Of a stretch of 64,000 nucleotides of DNA, positions 25,776 to 35,877 are shown piece by piece. Below the pieces are notes generated by a model. That model did no database searches. It was not told where the DNA came from and saw only the letters and a program-made list of their open reading frames with translations. Positions within the stretch are counted from its first letter, which is position 1, and each line of letters starts with the position of its first letter. Source of the stretch: Halocatena marina (GTDB lineage Archaea > Halobacteriota > Halobacteria > Halobacteriales > Haloarculaceae); NCBI RefSeq assembly GCF_023276375.1, contig NZ_JALLPK010000001.1, forward strand, positions 1,116,001 through 1,180,000, read 5' to 3'. Position numbers and translations under genes: made by a program.

Positions 25776-27017
25776 TCAGCTGTTAAATGAGAGGGCAACA
25801 GCACGCCCATCGCCATACATGACGAGGATTTCCTCCCGACCGTCGTCATCGAGATCGATCACCGTCGGGTGGATCCAAACTGGAACATCGCGCTCGTACG
25901 TCGCCAGCTGCTCACCGTTCGACGGATTGAGTACCGTAACCACCCCATCAGGAGTGACACCGACCAGCTCAGGGGTACCATCTCCGTCAAGGTCACCGAT
26001 CGAAGGCGGTGGCATAACACCTCGATCGTCCTGAGTGAGGTCTGTTGTCCACTCGACGGCCCCATCACGCGCAGAGAGCGCAGAGAGTTCTCCCCCGCTC
26101 GTTCCGACGTACACTTCGGGCGTGTCGTCCGCATCGCCATCGTCGACCGCGTGGAGTGCTGGGATGCCGTCAACAGGCTGTGACCAGATGACGTTGCCCG
26201 TCGTGCTATCGAGTGCAGTCACCGTTTGATTTGTATCATCGGCAATGACAAGTTCGGGTGTCGGGTCGGCACCAACGGCCGCAGAAACCATCCAGAGGAC
26301 CGAATCGTTCGTCTGCCACGTTCGTTCTCCGTTACGCTCGAAGAGAGAAACGCCGTCAGCAGTACCGATCGCGATCTCTCTTTGTCCATCGTCGTCGAAA
26401 TCGTCGACTGCGGGACTAGCCCATGTGGAGGCCGAGAGGTTTCGATGCCACGCCGTCGAGCCATCGCTCCGAATGACGAACAGCTCGCCGTCGATATCCA
26501 CGGCGATGACCTCTTTGCCGTCTGCTGGCAGAATGTCTCTCACGACCGGTTGACTGTAGCCGAGCGATGAGGTCGGATGACGCCACTCGATTGCACCGGT
26601 TGCCGCGTCGTGGACGGTCAGCGTGTGGTCACCGCGGGCAATGAGGATCTCTTGAGTTCCATCGCCATCAAGATCCGCAATTGTCGAGTCCGGAAGCGAG
26701 TGAATCGTACAGTTTTCCGGCGCCAGTCCTGATTGCCACACGGTATTTCCAGATGATTCATTGAGCCGCACGAGAGCACACGAGGCTTGTGTGCTCTCAT
26801 TACTCTCATCGTTGATTGGCGCGACGACGATAGTACCGTTGCCTGTGTTCGTAGCGGCGATCGGATGGTGATTCTGCTGATATCCACGAGCTGTGTCCGA
26901 TACCCACTGTTCGGTAAGCTCTCCCCCGCCGCCAGTGAGTTGTAAAGCACCGAAGACAACAACCAAAGAGAGGACGAACCAAAGTAAGAGAACCGCCACC
27001 AGCGTCCTACGCTTCAT
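25776..27017 (-). CDS. Membrane-anchored FG-GAP/PQQ-like beta-propeller protein
   Basis: The protein has 413 residues from ATG 27017. The longer frame adds 13 poor residues and no promoter. An N-terminal membrane anchor (residues 5-25) precedes at least five propeller blades, each with a calcium-loop-like repeat: DLDGDGTQEILIA, DFDDDGQREIAIG, DGDADDTPEVYVG, DLDGDGTPELVGV and DLDDDGREEILVM. TTGNVIW and ATGAIEW strands give it a PQQ-type face. It is probably an extracellular binding or assembly scaffold. It is convergent with ctaA and divergent from the next gene. No enzymatic residues were identified. Confidence 0.75.
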   Translation of the reverse strand: MKRRTLVAVLLLWFVLSLVVVFGALQLTGGGGELTEQWVSDTARGYQQNHHPIAATNTGNGTIVVAPINDESNESTQASCALVRLNESSGNTVWQSGLAPENCTIHSLPDSTIADLDGDGTQEILIARGDHTLTVHDAATGAIEWRHPTSSLGYSQPVVRDILPADGKEVIAVDIDGELFVIRSDGSTAWHRNLSASTWASPAVDDFDDDGQREIAIGTADGVSLFERNGERTWQTNDSVLWMVSAAVGADPTPELVIADDTNQTVTALDSTTGNVIWSQPVDGIPALHAVDDGDADDTPEVYVGTSGGELSALSARDGAVEWTTDLTQDDRGVMPPPSIGDLDGDGTPELVGVTPDGVVTVLNPSNGEQLATYERDVPVWIHPTVIDLDDDGREEILVMYGDGRAVALSFNS

Positions 27018-27207
27018 AATCGGACGTAGCACGGGTTCGCTTAAACATCTGTACAAGGACGTCGACGTTTTCGTGGGGGACGTTCTCTGTGTCTATTTCC
27101 TCCCCAACTCGATTCGGCTGTTGCTGGAATGTAACGCATGTGTCTTTCGTTCAGATCAATCGCAGATCAACAGTTTCTTTCGGCTTTCGATCCGATTTTC
27201 GGGTATA

Positions 27208-28584
27208 GTGAGGACCAAACAGGCAGTCGTACTATTTTTGCTACCACTTGTAGTGGCAGGAACTGCGAGCGCCCACGATATTGGCGGGTCACGGTTCGAT
27301 GCGCCAATTCCACTATCGTTCCTGTTCGTTGGTGGGGGTCTCACGGTTGCACTCACGGCCGGCTTGCTCACGCACACGACGGAGCCGAACACGATGGACT
27401 CCGAGCGTGGGATATTCTCAGTCGGGACGCTTCCATCCTCGATCGTCACCGCCATTCGAGTCTGTGCTCGCACGCTCTTTCTCATTGCTTTTATCGGAGT
27501 CCTCGTGACGGGCCTGTTCGGCCGCCAAGTCGCCACCGAAAACTTTGCGACTGTTTTTGTCTGGCCGATCTGGCTCAAAGGTGTCGCGCTGCTTGCTCTC
27601 CTTGTTGGTAGTCCGTGGTCTGTGTTGTCGCCGTGGCGCACGATTTACGAGGGACTGTGTCAACTCGAAGGGGGAGCAGTTTCGATCCTCGACTCGTATC
27701 CTCGTTGGCTCTCCGAATGGCCCGCACTGGTCGGTTTTCTTCTTGGTGTGGGAATAATCGAGAATCTAACGGTGATCCCACGATCTCCACAGCAAACGGC
27801 GTTGCTCGTGAGTGTGTACGCGCTCGTGATGCTCGGTGGAGGTGTCACCTATGGGGCAGAGTGGTTCCGCAGGGCTGACACGTTCGCTGTGCTCTATCGA
27901 CTGTTTGGCTCCGTCTCGCCAATCACAACCACGCGAACGACGGCAGGTGACGCTCAGATCAGTCTCCGGTACCCGTGGCGTCGCTGTACCGAATCCGTCG
28001 ACGATCGAGCGATCATCGCGTTCATCATCGCCATGGTTTACACAGTGAGTTTCGACGGATTCACGAACACACCGGAGTTCCAAACACTCTTATTCGGAGT
28101 TCGAGATCTCACGGGACTTGGACCAGCGGTGAGCGCGGCATTGTATTTCATCGGCTACGGAGGCTTCCTCGGCGTATTTTGGCTGGTTGCTATCCTTTCG
28201 CATCGGGCAGGGCTCGCTACTGACGCGCTTGCGACCGCCCAGGTACTCGCTCCGACAGTTCTTCCGATTGCAGCTGCCTACGAATTTGCCCACAACTATC
28301 CGTTTGTCGTACAGAGCCTTGGTCAGTTAATCACCCTCAGTGGACGGGCCATTCATCTACCGATTACGGTGACTCCACTGGAATGGCTGTCACTCCCTGT
28401 CTTCTGGGCTTCGCAAGTCGTCGTTATTGTCATAGGGCATATTTTCGCGGTCGTCGCTTCCCACATCCTCTTTGATGAACACACGACTGAGCGAATTGGC
28501 TACACCCAACTACCATTGACAACGCTCATGATTGCGTATACGATGCTCTCACTGTGGATTATTTCTCGACCGATCGTATCATAG
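27208..28584 (+). CDS. Polytopic membrane protein of the 'AHxxGG' family (sometimes annotated fenitrothion hydrolase)
   Basis: GTG 27208 is chosen as start because it opens directly on a signal-like helix (MRTKQAVVLFLLPLVVAGT). The product has 458 residues and about ten membrane segments. The motif AHDIGGSRFDAPIPLSFLF right after the first helix and SFDGFTNTPEFQ in the middle resemble actinobacterial membrane proteins labelled fenitrothion hydrolase, for which the real function is unclear. Further motifs are YEFAHNYPFVVQSLGQ and GHIFAVVASH, with buried His residues that could bind heme or metal. Position beside ctaA and a CcdA-like gene suggests a role in oxidase maturation or copper handling (inference). 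Confidence 0.6.
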   Translation: MRTKQAVVLFLLPLVVAGTASAHDIGGSRFDAPIPLSFLFVGGGLTVALTAGLLTHTTEPNTMDSERGIFSVGTLPSSIVTAIRVCARTLFLIAFIGVLVTGLFGRQVATENFATVFVWPIWLKGVALLALLVGSPWSVLSPWRTIYEGLCQLEGGAVSILDSYPRWLSEWPALVGFLLGVGIIENLTVIPRSPQQTALLVSVYALVMLGGGVTYGAEWFRRADTFAVLYRLFGSVSPITTTRTTAGDAQISLRYPWRRCTESVDDRAIIAFIIAMVYTVSFDGFTNTPEFQTLLFGVRDLTGLGPAVSAALYFIGYGGFLGVFWLVAILSHRAGLATDALATAQVLAPTVLPIAAAYEFAHNYPFVVQSLGQLITLSGRAIHLPITVTPLEWLSLPVFWASQVVVIVIGHIFAVVASHILFDEHTTERIGYTQLPLTTLMIAYTMLSLWIISRPIVS

Positions 28585-29062
28585 GATTGATTCTCTGGCC
28601 GTGTCGTAGATGGTGATGCGTTCAATATGACACTTCAAAATTGTTTGATAACAATGTATTCATAGTACTGTACTACTTGTGAGGAAGATGGAATTCTGCT
28701 AGTTCTACTGGAGCGTTGACTAAGTGAAATATCAGTGTTTTTAATTGATCAGTAGAGTATAACTACCTCATCGTATCTGTGAGAAACTCCCTGAAATACC
28801 TGAATGCTTTCATCGAAGGCCCCTGGTTCTGATCGCTCCTCCCGTTTTTGATGAGTGTACTGATAGAATATTGTGTCTACTTTATATTCGATAACTAGAA
28901 CATTTGCCGAATGGTCATCTGCACAGAATGACAAAATTTCATATTATACTGTACATAAATAATTTATTGATGTTTATTGATATTTGTGATGTGAATTCCT
29001 ACTAGCTATCGTACAATATAGATCCATAGCACCCACACAGCTCGTTGCTTTTTGAGAAATCC
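28585..29062. other. AT-rich spacer
   Basis: 478 bases. It holds only the doubtful minus-strand frame at 28749-28934. Confidence 0.4.
28749..28934 (-). CDS. Doubtful small protein or gene fragment
   Basis: This 61-codon minus-strand frame reads MSFCADDHSANVLVIEYKVD, then TIFYQYTHQKREERSEP and ends SHRYDEVVILY. Composition and strand-like segments look like genuine haloarchaeal protein, although the DNA is AT-rich. No family or promoter was recognised. It may be a decayed remnant. Confidence 0.3.
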   Translation of the reverse strand: MSFCADDHSANVLVIEYKVDTIFYQYTHQKREERSEPGAFDESIQVFQGVSHRYDEVVILY

Positions 29063-29665
29063 CTACCACGAGCTGTAGCGTTCCTCGTTCCACGGATTTG
29101 CTGTCTGTGAGTAGCCACGCTTCTCCCAGTATCCTCGCTTTGGCTCGCTGAGGAACTCAACCTCAGTCACCCACTTTGCACCCTTGTATGCGTATTTATG
29201 TGGTGTTACCACACGGAGCGGCCCACCGTGCTCTGAGGGGAGCGGTTGATCGTCGAGTTCGAACGCAAACAGCACTTCCTCCCGCATACATTCGTTCAGC
29301 GGGAGATCTGTTGAATAGCCATCCAACGAACCGAACAGAACGTGAACAGCGTCGTCACGAACACCAGCTTGCTCGGCGAGCGTCGGGAATGAAATCCCCG
29401 TGAATTCGTTATCGAATCGGCTCCAGCCAGTCACACAGTGAAAGTCTTGACGCTGTGTTTCACTCGGTAGATCAACGAACTCCGACCACGAATACGAGCA
29501 GTTGGTTTCGACCGCACCAGTAACCGTGAACTCCCATGTATCCATATCCCACGATGGAGTTTTGCCCTTCGATAGAACGGGAAATTGGCTGGTTTGCCGC
29601 TGCCCGGGAGGCAACCGTTCACCGTCGAACTCCTCGTGAATTGATGTAACATCATTCACGGTCAT
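29063..29665 (-). CDS. Molybdopterin-dependent oxidoreductase, sulfite-oxidase fold
   Basis: The protein has 200 residues and is a single-domain version of the sulfite oxidase/YedY family. The molybdenum-ligating Cys77 lies in QDFHCVTGWS. LFGSLDGYSTDLPL and GGPLRVVTPHKYAYKGAKWV are the conserved pterin-binding stretches, and the C-terminal KRGYWEKRGYS is typical. No dimerisation domain and no Tat signal were seen, so it may be cytoplasmic, unlike MsrP. It oxidises or reduces a small oxo-compound; the substrate is unknown. It is divergent from the small Cys-containing gene at 29829. Confidence 0.88.
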   Translation of the reverse strand: MTVNDVTSIHEEFDGERLPPGQRQTSQFPVLSKGKTPSWDMDTWEFTVTGAVETNCSYSWSEFVDLPSETQRQDFHCVTGWSRFDNEFTGISFPTLAEQAGVRDDAVHVLFGSLDGYSTDLPLNECMREEVLFAFELDDQPLPSEHGGPLRVVTPHKYAYKGAKWVTEVEFLSEPKRGYWEKRGYSQTANPWNEERYSSW

Positions 29666-29828
29666 ATGGTCAGTTTCGACATGGAATCGTATAGTGTTGC
29701 TGGCAACGTTTCACGTGGTACTCATACGTGACTTGCCGTGTTGAAACCGCTACGCAACACCCGTCGATTACAAAAGATGATGCAGATTTATTGTGATCGG
29801 TGGTGCATTGAGTGTGGGGGAAATATGA

Positions 29829-30089
29829 ATGCCACTACTCCGATTCGAAACCGCAGATTCGACCGAACGGACACAGATCGGTGAAGGTCTCGTACGGTTC
29901 GCAGTGAAAGCAGGTCGCTTAGAAAACGATCAGTCGAGTGGGAAATATTTTCTCAATCACACAGATGGGTGTGGTGAAGATGGAAAACGCATCATGCCGG
30001 GTGATCCGTTCTTTTTCGACACCGAGACTGGTGATATTCTCTGTGACGATCACGGAAAAGAGCGGAGTAAGGAATCCACAGCCACGTAG
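29829..30089 (+). CDS. Small unidentified protein with Cys-x-His-type tail
   Basis: The protein has 86 residues. It begins MPLLRFETADSTERTQIGEG and carries GCGEDGKRIMPGDPFFFDTE and ILCDDHGKE. The Cys and His spacing could bind one metal ion. The order resembles the redox-regulated or Rieske-like small proteins of haloarchaea without matching any of them. It has its own start 164 bases from the divergent molybdoenzyme gene. Function is unknown. Confidence 0.55.
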   Translation: MPLLRFETADSTERTQIGEGLVRFAVKAGRLENDQSSGKYFLNHTDGCGEDGKRIMPGDPFFFDTETGDILCDDHGKERSKESTAT

Positions 30090-30350
30090 CCCACGACGGA
30101 TATGCAATGAGTGAAAAGTAGTGTAACAGATTAATCGCGTACGACACCACCGAAATTATCATTCGACACCGTATCAACAGTTTTTCACAGTCGAAAAGCA
30201 CCCTGTTGGTCGTACCAGTGCAACCGTGTCTACTAAATTACTACTCCAGCTGGTATCGATATGGCAGTAAACTAACTAGAGAGTCTGAATCTGTGAAATT
30301 GTCGAGCAAGAATGGTGTATGACGCAATTTTCCATTTTATTATGGGAAGA

Positions 30351-30358
30351 TTTAAATA
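30351..30358 (+). promoter_or_regulatory. BRE/TATA promoter of tfb
   Basis: TTTAAATA preceded by purine-rich GGGAAGA is a textbook archaeal BRE-TATA pair. Transcription would start near 30380-30385, leaving a leader of about 60 nt before the tfb start. Confidence 0.5.
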
Positions 30359-30442
30359 TCTCTGAGACGTATTTGTTATCGTAGCACTTGTTGAATCGCT
30401 ATTGAAATCACCCATTGAGTACCCGCTCATCAGTTCATCATC

Positions 30443-31450
30443 TTGGAAAATACCACAACCCGCATCCGTACGCACGAACCGAACGAACAGACACACGAGG
30501 AAACAACCAGCGAAGCAGAACGAATCTGTCCCGAATGTAGCGGCCGACTCGTGGACGACACCGAACACGGAGAAACCGTCTGTCGCGAGTGTGGTCTCGT
30601 CGTCGATGAGAACGAAATTGACCACGGTCCGGAGTGGCGTGCATTCGATAGCCAAGAGCGTGATCAGAAGCGTCGTGTCGGTGCACCAACAACGAACATG
30701 ATGCACGATAAAGGTCTATCGAGCCAGATCGGCTGGCAGAACAGGGATGCCTACGGCAACGCCTTGAGTTCGCGCAAGCGCCAACAGATGAAGCGTTTGC
30801 GCACGTGGGACGAGCGTTTTCGCACCCGTAACTCCAAAGAGCGCAATCTCAAGCAGGCACTCGGTGAAATCGAGCGCATGGGCAGCGCGCTTGGTGTTCC
30901 GGGGGATGTCCGTGAGACCGCGAGTGTCATCTACCGCCGTGCACTTTCCGAGGATCTCCTCCCCGGACGCTCTATCGAGGGAATCTCCACTGCTGCACTG
31001 TACGCAGCAATCCGTCAGACAGGACTCCCACGGAGCGTCGAAGAGGTTGGTGCTGTTTCACGCGTCGACGAAATGGAGTTCAAGCGCGCCTACCGTTACA
31101 TCAATCGTGAACTCAATCTCGAAATTGGCCCGCCAGCTCCGGATCAGTATCTACCGCGGTTTGCGTCCGCGCTTGCGGTGAGCGACGAGACTGAAGGGCG
31201 CGCCCGTGAACTGATTCAGACGGTAATGGAAGAAAGTGCTCACTCTGGAAAGAGTCCTGTCGGTCTCGCTGCTGCCGCGTTGTACGCTGCTGGCATCTTG
31301 ACTGACGAGCCACTGACACAGAACGAAGTCAGTGAGGTGGCTGATGTCAGCAACGTCACGATCCGCAGCCGGTATCAGGAACTACTCGACATCGCGCAAA
31401 AACACCAGCAAATCGGACAGAAACAGGCAGAGACTGAGGCGGCTGCCTAA
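30443..31450 (+). CDS. tfb: Transcription initiation factor IIB (TFB)
   Basis: The protein has 335 residues. An acidic N-terminal tail precedes the zinc ribbon (residues about 30-55: CPEC ... CREC), the B-finger/linker EWRAFDSQERDQKRRVG and two cyclin-fold repeats (about 135-215 and 230-320; the second ends NEVSEVADVSNVTIRSRYQE). It recruits RNA polymerase to TBP-TATA complexes. Haloarchaea keep several TFB paralogs with different promoter preferences, and which one this is cannot be told here. The start is a TTG (30443), because no ATG or GTG lies between the upstream in-frame stop and the zinc ribbon. Confidence 0.93.
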   Translation: MENTTTRIRTHEPNEQTHEETTSEAERICPECSGRLVDDTEHGETVCRECGLVVDENEIDHGPEWRAFDSQERDQKRRVGAPTTNMMHDKGLSSQIGWQNRDAYGNALSSRKRQQMKRLRTWDERFRTRNSKERNLKQALGEIERMGSALGVPGDVRETASVIYRRALSEDLLPGRSIEGISTAALYAAIRQTGLPRSVEEVGAVSRVDEMEFKRAYRYINRELNLEIGPPAPDQYLPRFASALAVSDETEGRARELIQTVMEESAHSGKSPVGLAAAALYAAGILTDEPLTQNEVSEVADVSNVTIRSRYQELLDIAQKHQQIGQKQAETEAAA

Positions 31451-31875
31451 AATAATGATCAAATCCTCTGTTTCGTCACCGCCTCTTCGATCCGATCGCG
31501 CACACATTCTCGACGTCACTGGGATCGTCAAGAACGTTTCGAACAAGAATGATTTTGGATGAAGCTCTCCAGTCAGGCGTGGACTCTGTTGGGAGATCAT
31601 CCGATATGAACGACCTGCTGCAGTGATACACAGTAGTAGCAAGAGTGCCGGATGGTCGTCGAAATCACAAGAGAGACAATAAATCGGGGCACTCTCTCGG
31701 CGCGCTCACCGACGTGGGTCTCGACCCAGCCCGGTGCTCGTATGAGAACCACAACGTTCGATCAATCACACGTGCTCGACGTTAACAGCGTCGTGAGCGA
31801 TCTCGTGCAGTCATTGTATGGACATTTTTTCCGAGACAATGGATCAATCTGTGGCGCTGGAGATTTGATTCAGTG
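31451..31875. other. Spacer without a supported gene
   Basis: 425 bases between tfb and the convergent aminotransferase gene. Nothing supported. Confidence 0.4.
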
Positions 31876-33288
31876 TTATCGCATCTCGTTCGTGCACTCA
31901 CGAATCACTTCGGTGATGATGTCGAGACCGATTTCGGCTTGCGCTTCGGTCATGACGAGTGGCGGAAGGAGTCGGAGAACGTTCCCCTCCCGGCCAGCTG
32001 TCCAGACGAGTACTCCCTTCGTATAGCAGTCCGTCTGCACACGCTTGACCAGCTCCGCACTTGGATTGCCCTCGGTGTCGATCATCTCGATACCGATGAA
32101 CAGCCCCCGCCCACGGACATCTCCAATCAGAGGACTGTTGATTTCACGGAAGCGGCCACGAATGTACTCGCCAAGCTCGGTCGCGTGTCCGAGCAAGTCG
32201 TGCTCTTGAATGTATTCGATCGCAGCCAGACCACCGCGCATTGCCGGTATGTTCCCCCGGAAAGTCCCAATATGTCCTCCTGGGCCCCACGTATCGAACT
32301 TCTCGTGGTATAGCATCGCACCGAGCGGGAGCCCAGCGCCACCAATTCCCTTTGCCATTGTGATAGCATCAGGTGTCACACCGTCGTGTTCGCAGGCCCA
32401 CCATTCCCCAGTGCGACCAAATCCCGACTGAATTTCGTCGGTAATGAGCAACGCATCGTTGTCATCAGCGATGTCTCGAAGTCCCTTCAGGAATCCCTTA
32501 GGTGGAATGACAACGCCGCCTTCTCCTTGAATCGGCTCGACCCAGATGGCTGCTGGCGGCTCGTGACCACTGTACGGTCCTTCGAATTTCTCTTTGACGG
32601 CGTCGAGAGAGCGGGCACACGCCATCCGACCACAACAGTTCTCGCGTGGACACAACGCCTTTGCGTTGTCATCGGACAGCGACTCACGATACGGATACGG
32701 ATACGGAACGTGGACTACGTCGGGGAGGAGTGGTTCGTATCCTTTTTTGTACTTTATTCCACCGGTAAGACTCAGCGCACCGGTCGTCCCACCATGGTAC
32801 GATCCCTCAAACGCCAGCAATCCGTGACGACCTGTATACTGCTTTGCCAGTTTGATCGATCCCTCGTTTGCGTCGCTTCCGGATGGTCCGCCAAAAACCA
32901 TTTTGCACTCTCCACGCAGGCCCGGCGGCGCAATATCGGACATCGCCTCGATGAAGTCGAGGCGGGCTTCTGTCGGAAAATCGATCGTGTGGACGAGTTT
33001 GCTCGTTTGTTCGTTTACTGCGTCGAGAACGTACGGATTCGAGTGTCCCACGTTCAGCACGCCAATGCCAGCGAAAAAATCGAGAAACACGTTCCCGTCG
33101 GCGTCTTTGATCGTCGCACCACGGCCTTCTTCGAAGGCTAGTGGGACGGCCTTCGGGTAGGCAACGGCACCGCTGTCGATGGCTACCTGTCGTTCGAGGA
33201 GTTCTCTGGAGTTGGGCCCCGGAATCGATGTCTCGACATTCGGTGCATCGTCGAAGTGGAGTTCGTCAATGGGTGGTCCCCCCGCCAT
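31876..33288 (-). CDS. Class III pyridoxal-phosphate aminotransferase
   Basis: The protein has 470 residues from ATG 33288 ([14 protein letters not shown]). The fold-type I signatures are visible: [56 protein letters not shown]-ring Asp in [15 protein letters not shown] and the Schiff-base Lys in [16 protein letters not shown] Cys-rich insert [17 protein letters not shown] resembles the one in GABA/4-aminobutyrate-type enzymes. It probably transfers amino groups from an omega-amino acid (GABA, ornithine, diaminobutyrate) to 2-oxoglutarate. It sits beside the oxoprolinase/biotin cluster, whose glutamate product could feed it. Confidence 0.9.
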   Translation of the reverse strand: MAGGPPIDELHFDDAPNVETSIPGPNSRELLERQVAIDSGAVAYPKAVPLAFEEGRGATIKDADGNVFLDFFAGIGVLNVGHSNPYVLDAVNEQTSKLVHTIDFPTEARLDFIEAMSDIAPPGLRGECKMVFGGPSGSDANEGSIKLAKQYTGRHGLLAFEGSYHGGTTGALSLTGGIKYKKGYEPLLPDVVHVPYPYPYRESLSDDNAKALCPRENCCGRMACARSLDAVKEKFEGPYSGHEPPAAIWVEPIQGEGGVVIPPKGFLKGLRDIADDNDALLITDEIQSGFGRTGEWWACEHDGVTPDAITMAKGIGGAGLPLGAMLYHEKFDTWGPGGHIGTFRGNIPAMRGGLAAIEYIQEHDLLGHATELGEYIRGRFREINSPLIGDVRGRGLFIGIEMIDTEGNPSAELVKRVQTDCYTKGVLVWTAGREGNVLRLLPPLVMTEAQAEIGLDIITEVIRECTNEMR

Positions 33289-33431
33289 ACATCGTACAGA
33301 ACACAAGTACCATCAAAGATGTTTGGTATTTATTGTCAAAGTTGCTGTAGCCTATCACGTGCTAATCTCTGCCATCGTCTATCGAACCACAGCAATCTTC
33401 ACGAGCTTCGTGAACGATCGTTTTTCGTGTT

Positions 33432-34817
33432 TCACGCATCAGTCTGAGCCGACTGATCGTCAAACCCATCGAACTGCTCATCTAGATACTTTGTCGTGTG
33501 CTCGTTTCTGCGAAACTGATCATCTGCGAGCACAGCGAGATGGAATGGGATCGTTGTCGAGATTCCCTCGATCTCAGTTTCTTCGAGCGAGCGTTCGCTC
33601 CGAGCAAGCGTTTCTCGTCGGCTATTTCCAGTGATGATGTACTTTCCAACGAGCGAGTCGTAGTAGGGACTGATCGTGTCTCCCTGATCGATGCTATCGT
33701 CGACCCGGACGCCAATCCCAGTCGGTGGACGATAAACTTCGACGGTTCCCGGTGTCGGCGAGAAGTCTTCATACGGGTCTTCGGCGTTGATACGAAACTC
33801 CATCGTCGAACCACGCGGTTCGATATCCTGCTGTTCGAAGTCGAGCGCTTCTCCTGCGGCGATCTGAAGCTGCTGCTTGACGATATCGATCCCAGTCGCA
33901 ACCTCGGTGATGGTGTGCTCGACCTGAATACGAGCATTAACTTCAAGGAAGTAGAAGCTGCCATCGCCAGCTCCATCTGTTTCGTACAAGAATTCGACGG
34001 TCCCAGCGTTGATGTAGCCCGCTTCTGAGACTCCTTGACGAGCGGCCAGGCAGAGCTCTTCGCGCGTCTCGTCGTCGATTACCGGCGAGGGCGTCTCTTC
34101 GATGAGCTTCTGTTGACGACGCTGGACCGAACAATCCCGTTCGTAGAGGTGTCTCGCGTTTCCGTGACTGTCAACGAGCACCTGCACCTCGATGTGACGG
34201 GGATTTTCGAGATACTTCTCGACGTACACAGCTGGGTTGTCGAAGTACGCCTCGCCTTCATGCTGTGCCTTCTCCAATTTGTCTTCGATCTCGCGTTCTT
34301 CACGAACGATCTTCAGTCCACGGCCACCGCCTCCCCCATCGGCTTTGATAGCAACTGGATAGCCGTGTTCGTCGGCGAATGCGTCTACCTCACTCGGAGA
34401 GCTGATGGTATCATTCGTTCCCGGCACAATTGGGACATCCGCCTGTCGCATGATTGCCCGAGCCTTCGTCTTCTCACCGAAGTCAGCCATCACGTTAGCT
34501 GGCGGTCCGATCCAGAGAAACTCCGATTCTTGGACGCGGCGAGCGAACGATTCGCTTTCGGCGAGAAATCCGTAGCCGGGATGGATCGCATCAGCGTCCG
34601 TCTCGCGGGCAGCATCGATGATCGACGCTTGATCGAGGTAGCTTCTTCTAGCGACCGATGCACCGATGTGATGTGCAATGTCTGCGCGGCGGACGTGTTT
34701 TGCCGTCTCGTCGGCATCGCTGTAAACGGCAACCGTCTCGATCCCCAATTCGTGGGCAGCCTGTATTACTCGTACAGCAATCTCCCCGCGATTAGCAATG
34801 AGTACCCTATCGAACAT
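33432..34817 (-). CDS. Biotin carboxylase subunit
   Basis: The protein has 461 residues. It covers the full ATP-grasp biotin carboxylase: the N-domain [35 protein letters not shown], the glycine-rich loop [30 protein letters not shown], the catalytic [16 protein letters not shown] and [13 protein letters not shown]. It carboxylates biotin on a carrier protein using ATP and bicarbonate. No carrier domain is attached; a separate carrier is encoded at 36931. The neighbours are PxpB/PxpC, not acyl-CoA carboxyltransferases, so the acceptor may be an amide nitrogen as in urea carboxylase. It is divergent from pxpB. Confidence 0.92.
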   Translation of the reverse strand: MFDRVLIANRGEIAVRVIQAAHELGIETVAVYSDADETAKHVRRADIAHHIGASVARRSYLDQASIIDAARETDADAIHPGYGFLAESESFARRVQESEFLWIGPPANVMADFGEKTKARAIMRQADVPIVPGTNDTISSPSEVDAFADEHGYPVAIKADGGGGGRGLKIVREEREIEDKLEKAQHEGEAYFDNPAVYVEKYLENPRHIEVQVLVDSHGNARHLYERDCSVQRRQQKLIEETPSPVIDDETREELCLAARQGVSEAGYINAGTVEFLYETDGAGDGSFYFLEVNARIQVEHTITEVATGIDIVKQQLQIAAGEALDFEQQDIEPRGSTMEFRINAEDPYEDFSPTPGTVEVYRPPTGIGVRVDDSIDQGDTISPYYDSLVGKYIITGNSRRETLARSERSLEETEIEGISTTIPFHLAVLADDQFRRNEHTTKYLDEQFDGFDDQSAQTDA

Positions 34818-34930
34818 CGTTCTGAAATCGTGTCGGGGCTACTTATCACCTTCAGTGTCGGACCTCAACCACAAGTTGCGACAACACGTCTTAGCATCTC
34901 CCGTCGATGGGAGTGTGTGCCACCGTCACT

Positions 34931-34940
34931 GTTAATATAT
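34931..34940 (+). promoter_or_regulatory. TATA-like promoter of the pxpB operon
   Basis: GTTAATATAT lies 32-41 nt upstream of ATG 34972, in the spacer shared with the divergent biotin carboxylase gene. Confidence 0.4.
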
Positions 34941-34971
34941 CACATGATGTTTTCTGCTATAGATTAGACTA

Positions 34972-35877
34972 ATGACTGAGGCGCGAATAGAGCGGACGGA
35001 ACTACCAGAGCCACGATACGAGTTCGGCGGTGACGATCACGTGTTCGTCGAACTCGACGAGGCGATGAGTTTCGACGCAAACTTTCAGGCGATGGCAATC
35101 ACACAGCAGATCAGCGACCGCGACATTGCAGGCGTTACCGAAATCTGTCCAGCGAACGCCTCGTACATGGTGCGATTCGATCCCGATAGTATCTCTCCCG
35201 AGTCAATGGTCGAGGAGTTAAAAGAAATCGCTGCCGAAACCGACATTTCGGAGTTCTCGTGGGAGACACGCATCGTTACTATTCCCGTGCTGTTTCAGGA
35301 TCCGTGGACACACGAGACGCTCATGCGCTTTCGAGATCATCATCAGGATCCCGACGGGACTGATCTTGAGTACTCAGCTCACATCAACGGCTTCGACACT
35401 GTTGAGGGGTTCATCGACGCCTTCGTCGGCGCTCCACACATGGTCACGATGGTCGGATTCGTTCCCGGATTGCCGTGGTGTTTTCAGATGGTGCCGAGAA
35501 ACGAGCAGCTAGAGGTCCCAAAGTACCTTCAGCCGCGGACCGACACACCGAGCCGAGCGGTGGGCTTTGGCGGTGCGTTTTCCGTCGTCTATCCGGTGAA
35601 GGGAGCTGGTGGCTATCAGCTGTACGGTCGGACTCCAGTCGAAGTGCTCGATGTGGACCAACAACTTCCCGACTTCCACGATTCGATGGTGTTTCCGAAT
35701 CCCGGTGACATTCTGAACTATCGATCCATCGACCGCGAAGAGTACAACGCAATCCGCGAAGAAGTCGAGGACGGCACGTACGAGTTCACGAGCGAGCGGG
35801 TCGAATTCACCCCAGAGGAGTTTTTCATCGCACCACACGAGTACAACGAGGAGCTGACGGAGGTGCTCTCGGCATGA
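34972..35877 (+). CDS. pxpB: 5-oxoprolinase subunit B / urea-carboxylase-type carboxyltransferase half (KipI family)
   Basis: The protein has 301 residues. The family hallmarks are DFDPDSISPE-type and FSWETRIVTIPVLFQ segments, GFVPGLPWCFQMV and the cyclophilin-like core with AVGFGGAFSVVYPVKGAGGY and PNPGDILNYRSIDREEYNAI. KipI and KipA form a heterodimer that is 5-oxoprolinase when joined by PxpA. The same two domains form the carboxyltransferase of urea carboxylase. About 80 N-terminal residues exceed the shortest family members. The stop overlaps the pxpC start by 4 nt. Confidence 0.9.
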   Translation: MTEARIERTELPEPRYEFGGDDHVFVELDEAMSFDANFQAMAITQQISDRDIAGVTEICPANASYMVRFDPDSISPESMVEELKEIAAETDISEFSWETRIVTIPVLFQDPWTHETLMRFRDHHQDPDGTDLEYSAHINGFDTVEGFIDAFVGAPHMVTMVGFVPGLPWCFQMVPRNEQLEVPKYLQPRTDTPSRAVGFGGAFSVVYPVKGAGGYQLYGRTPVEVLDVDQQLPDFHDSMVFPNPGDILNYRSIDREEYNAIREEVEDGTYEFTSERVEFTPEEFFIAPHEYNEELTEVLSA

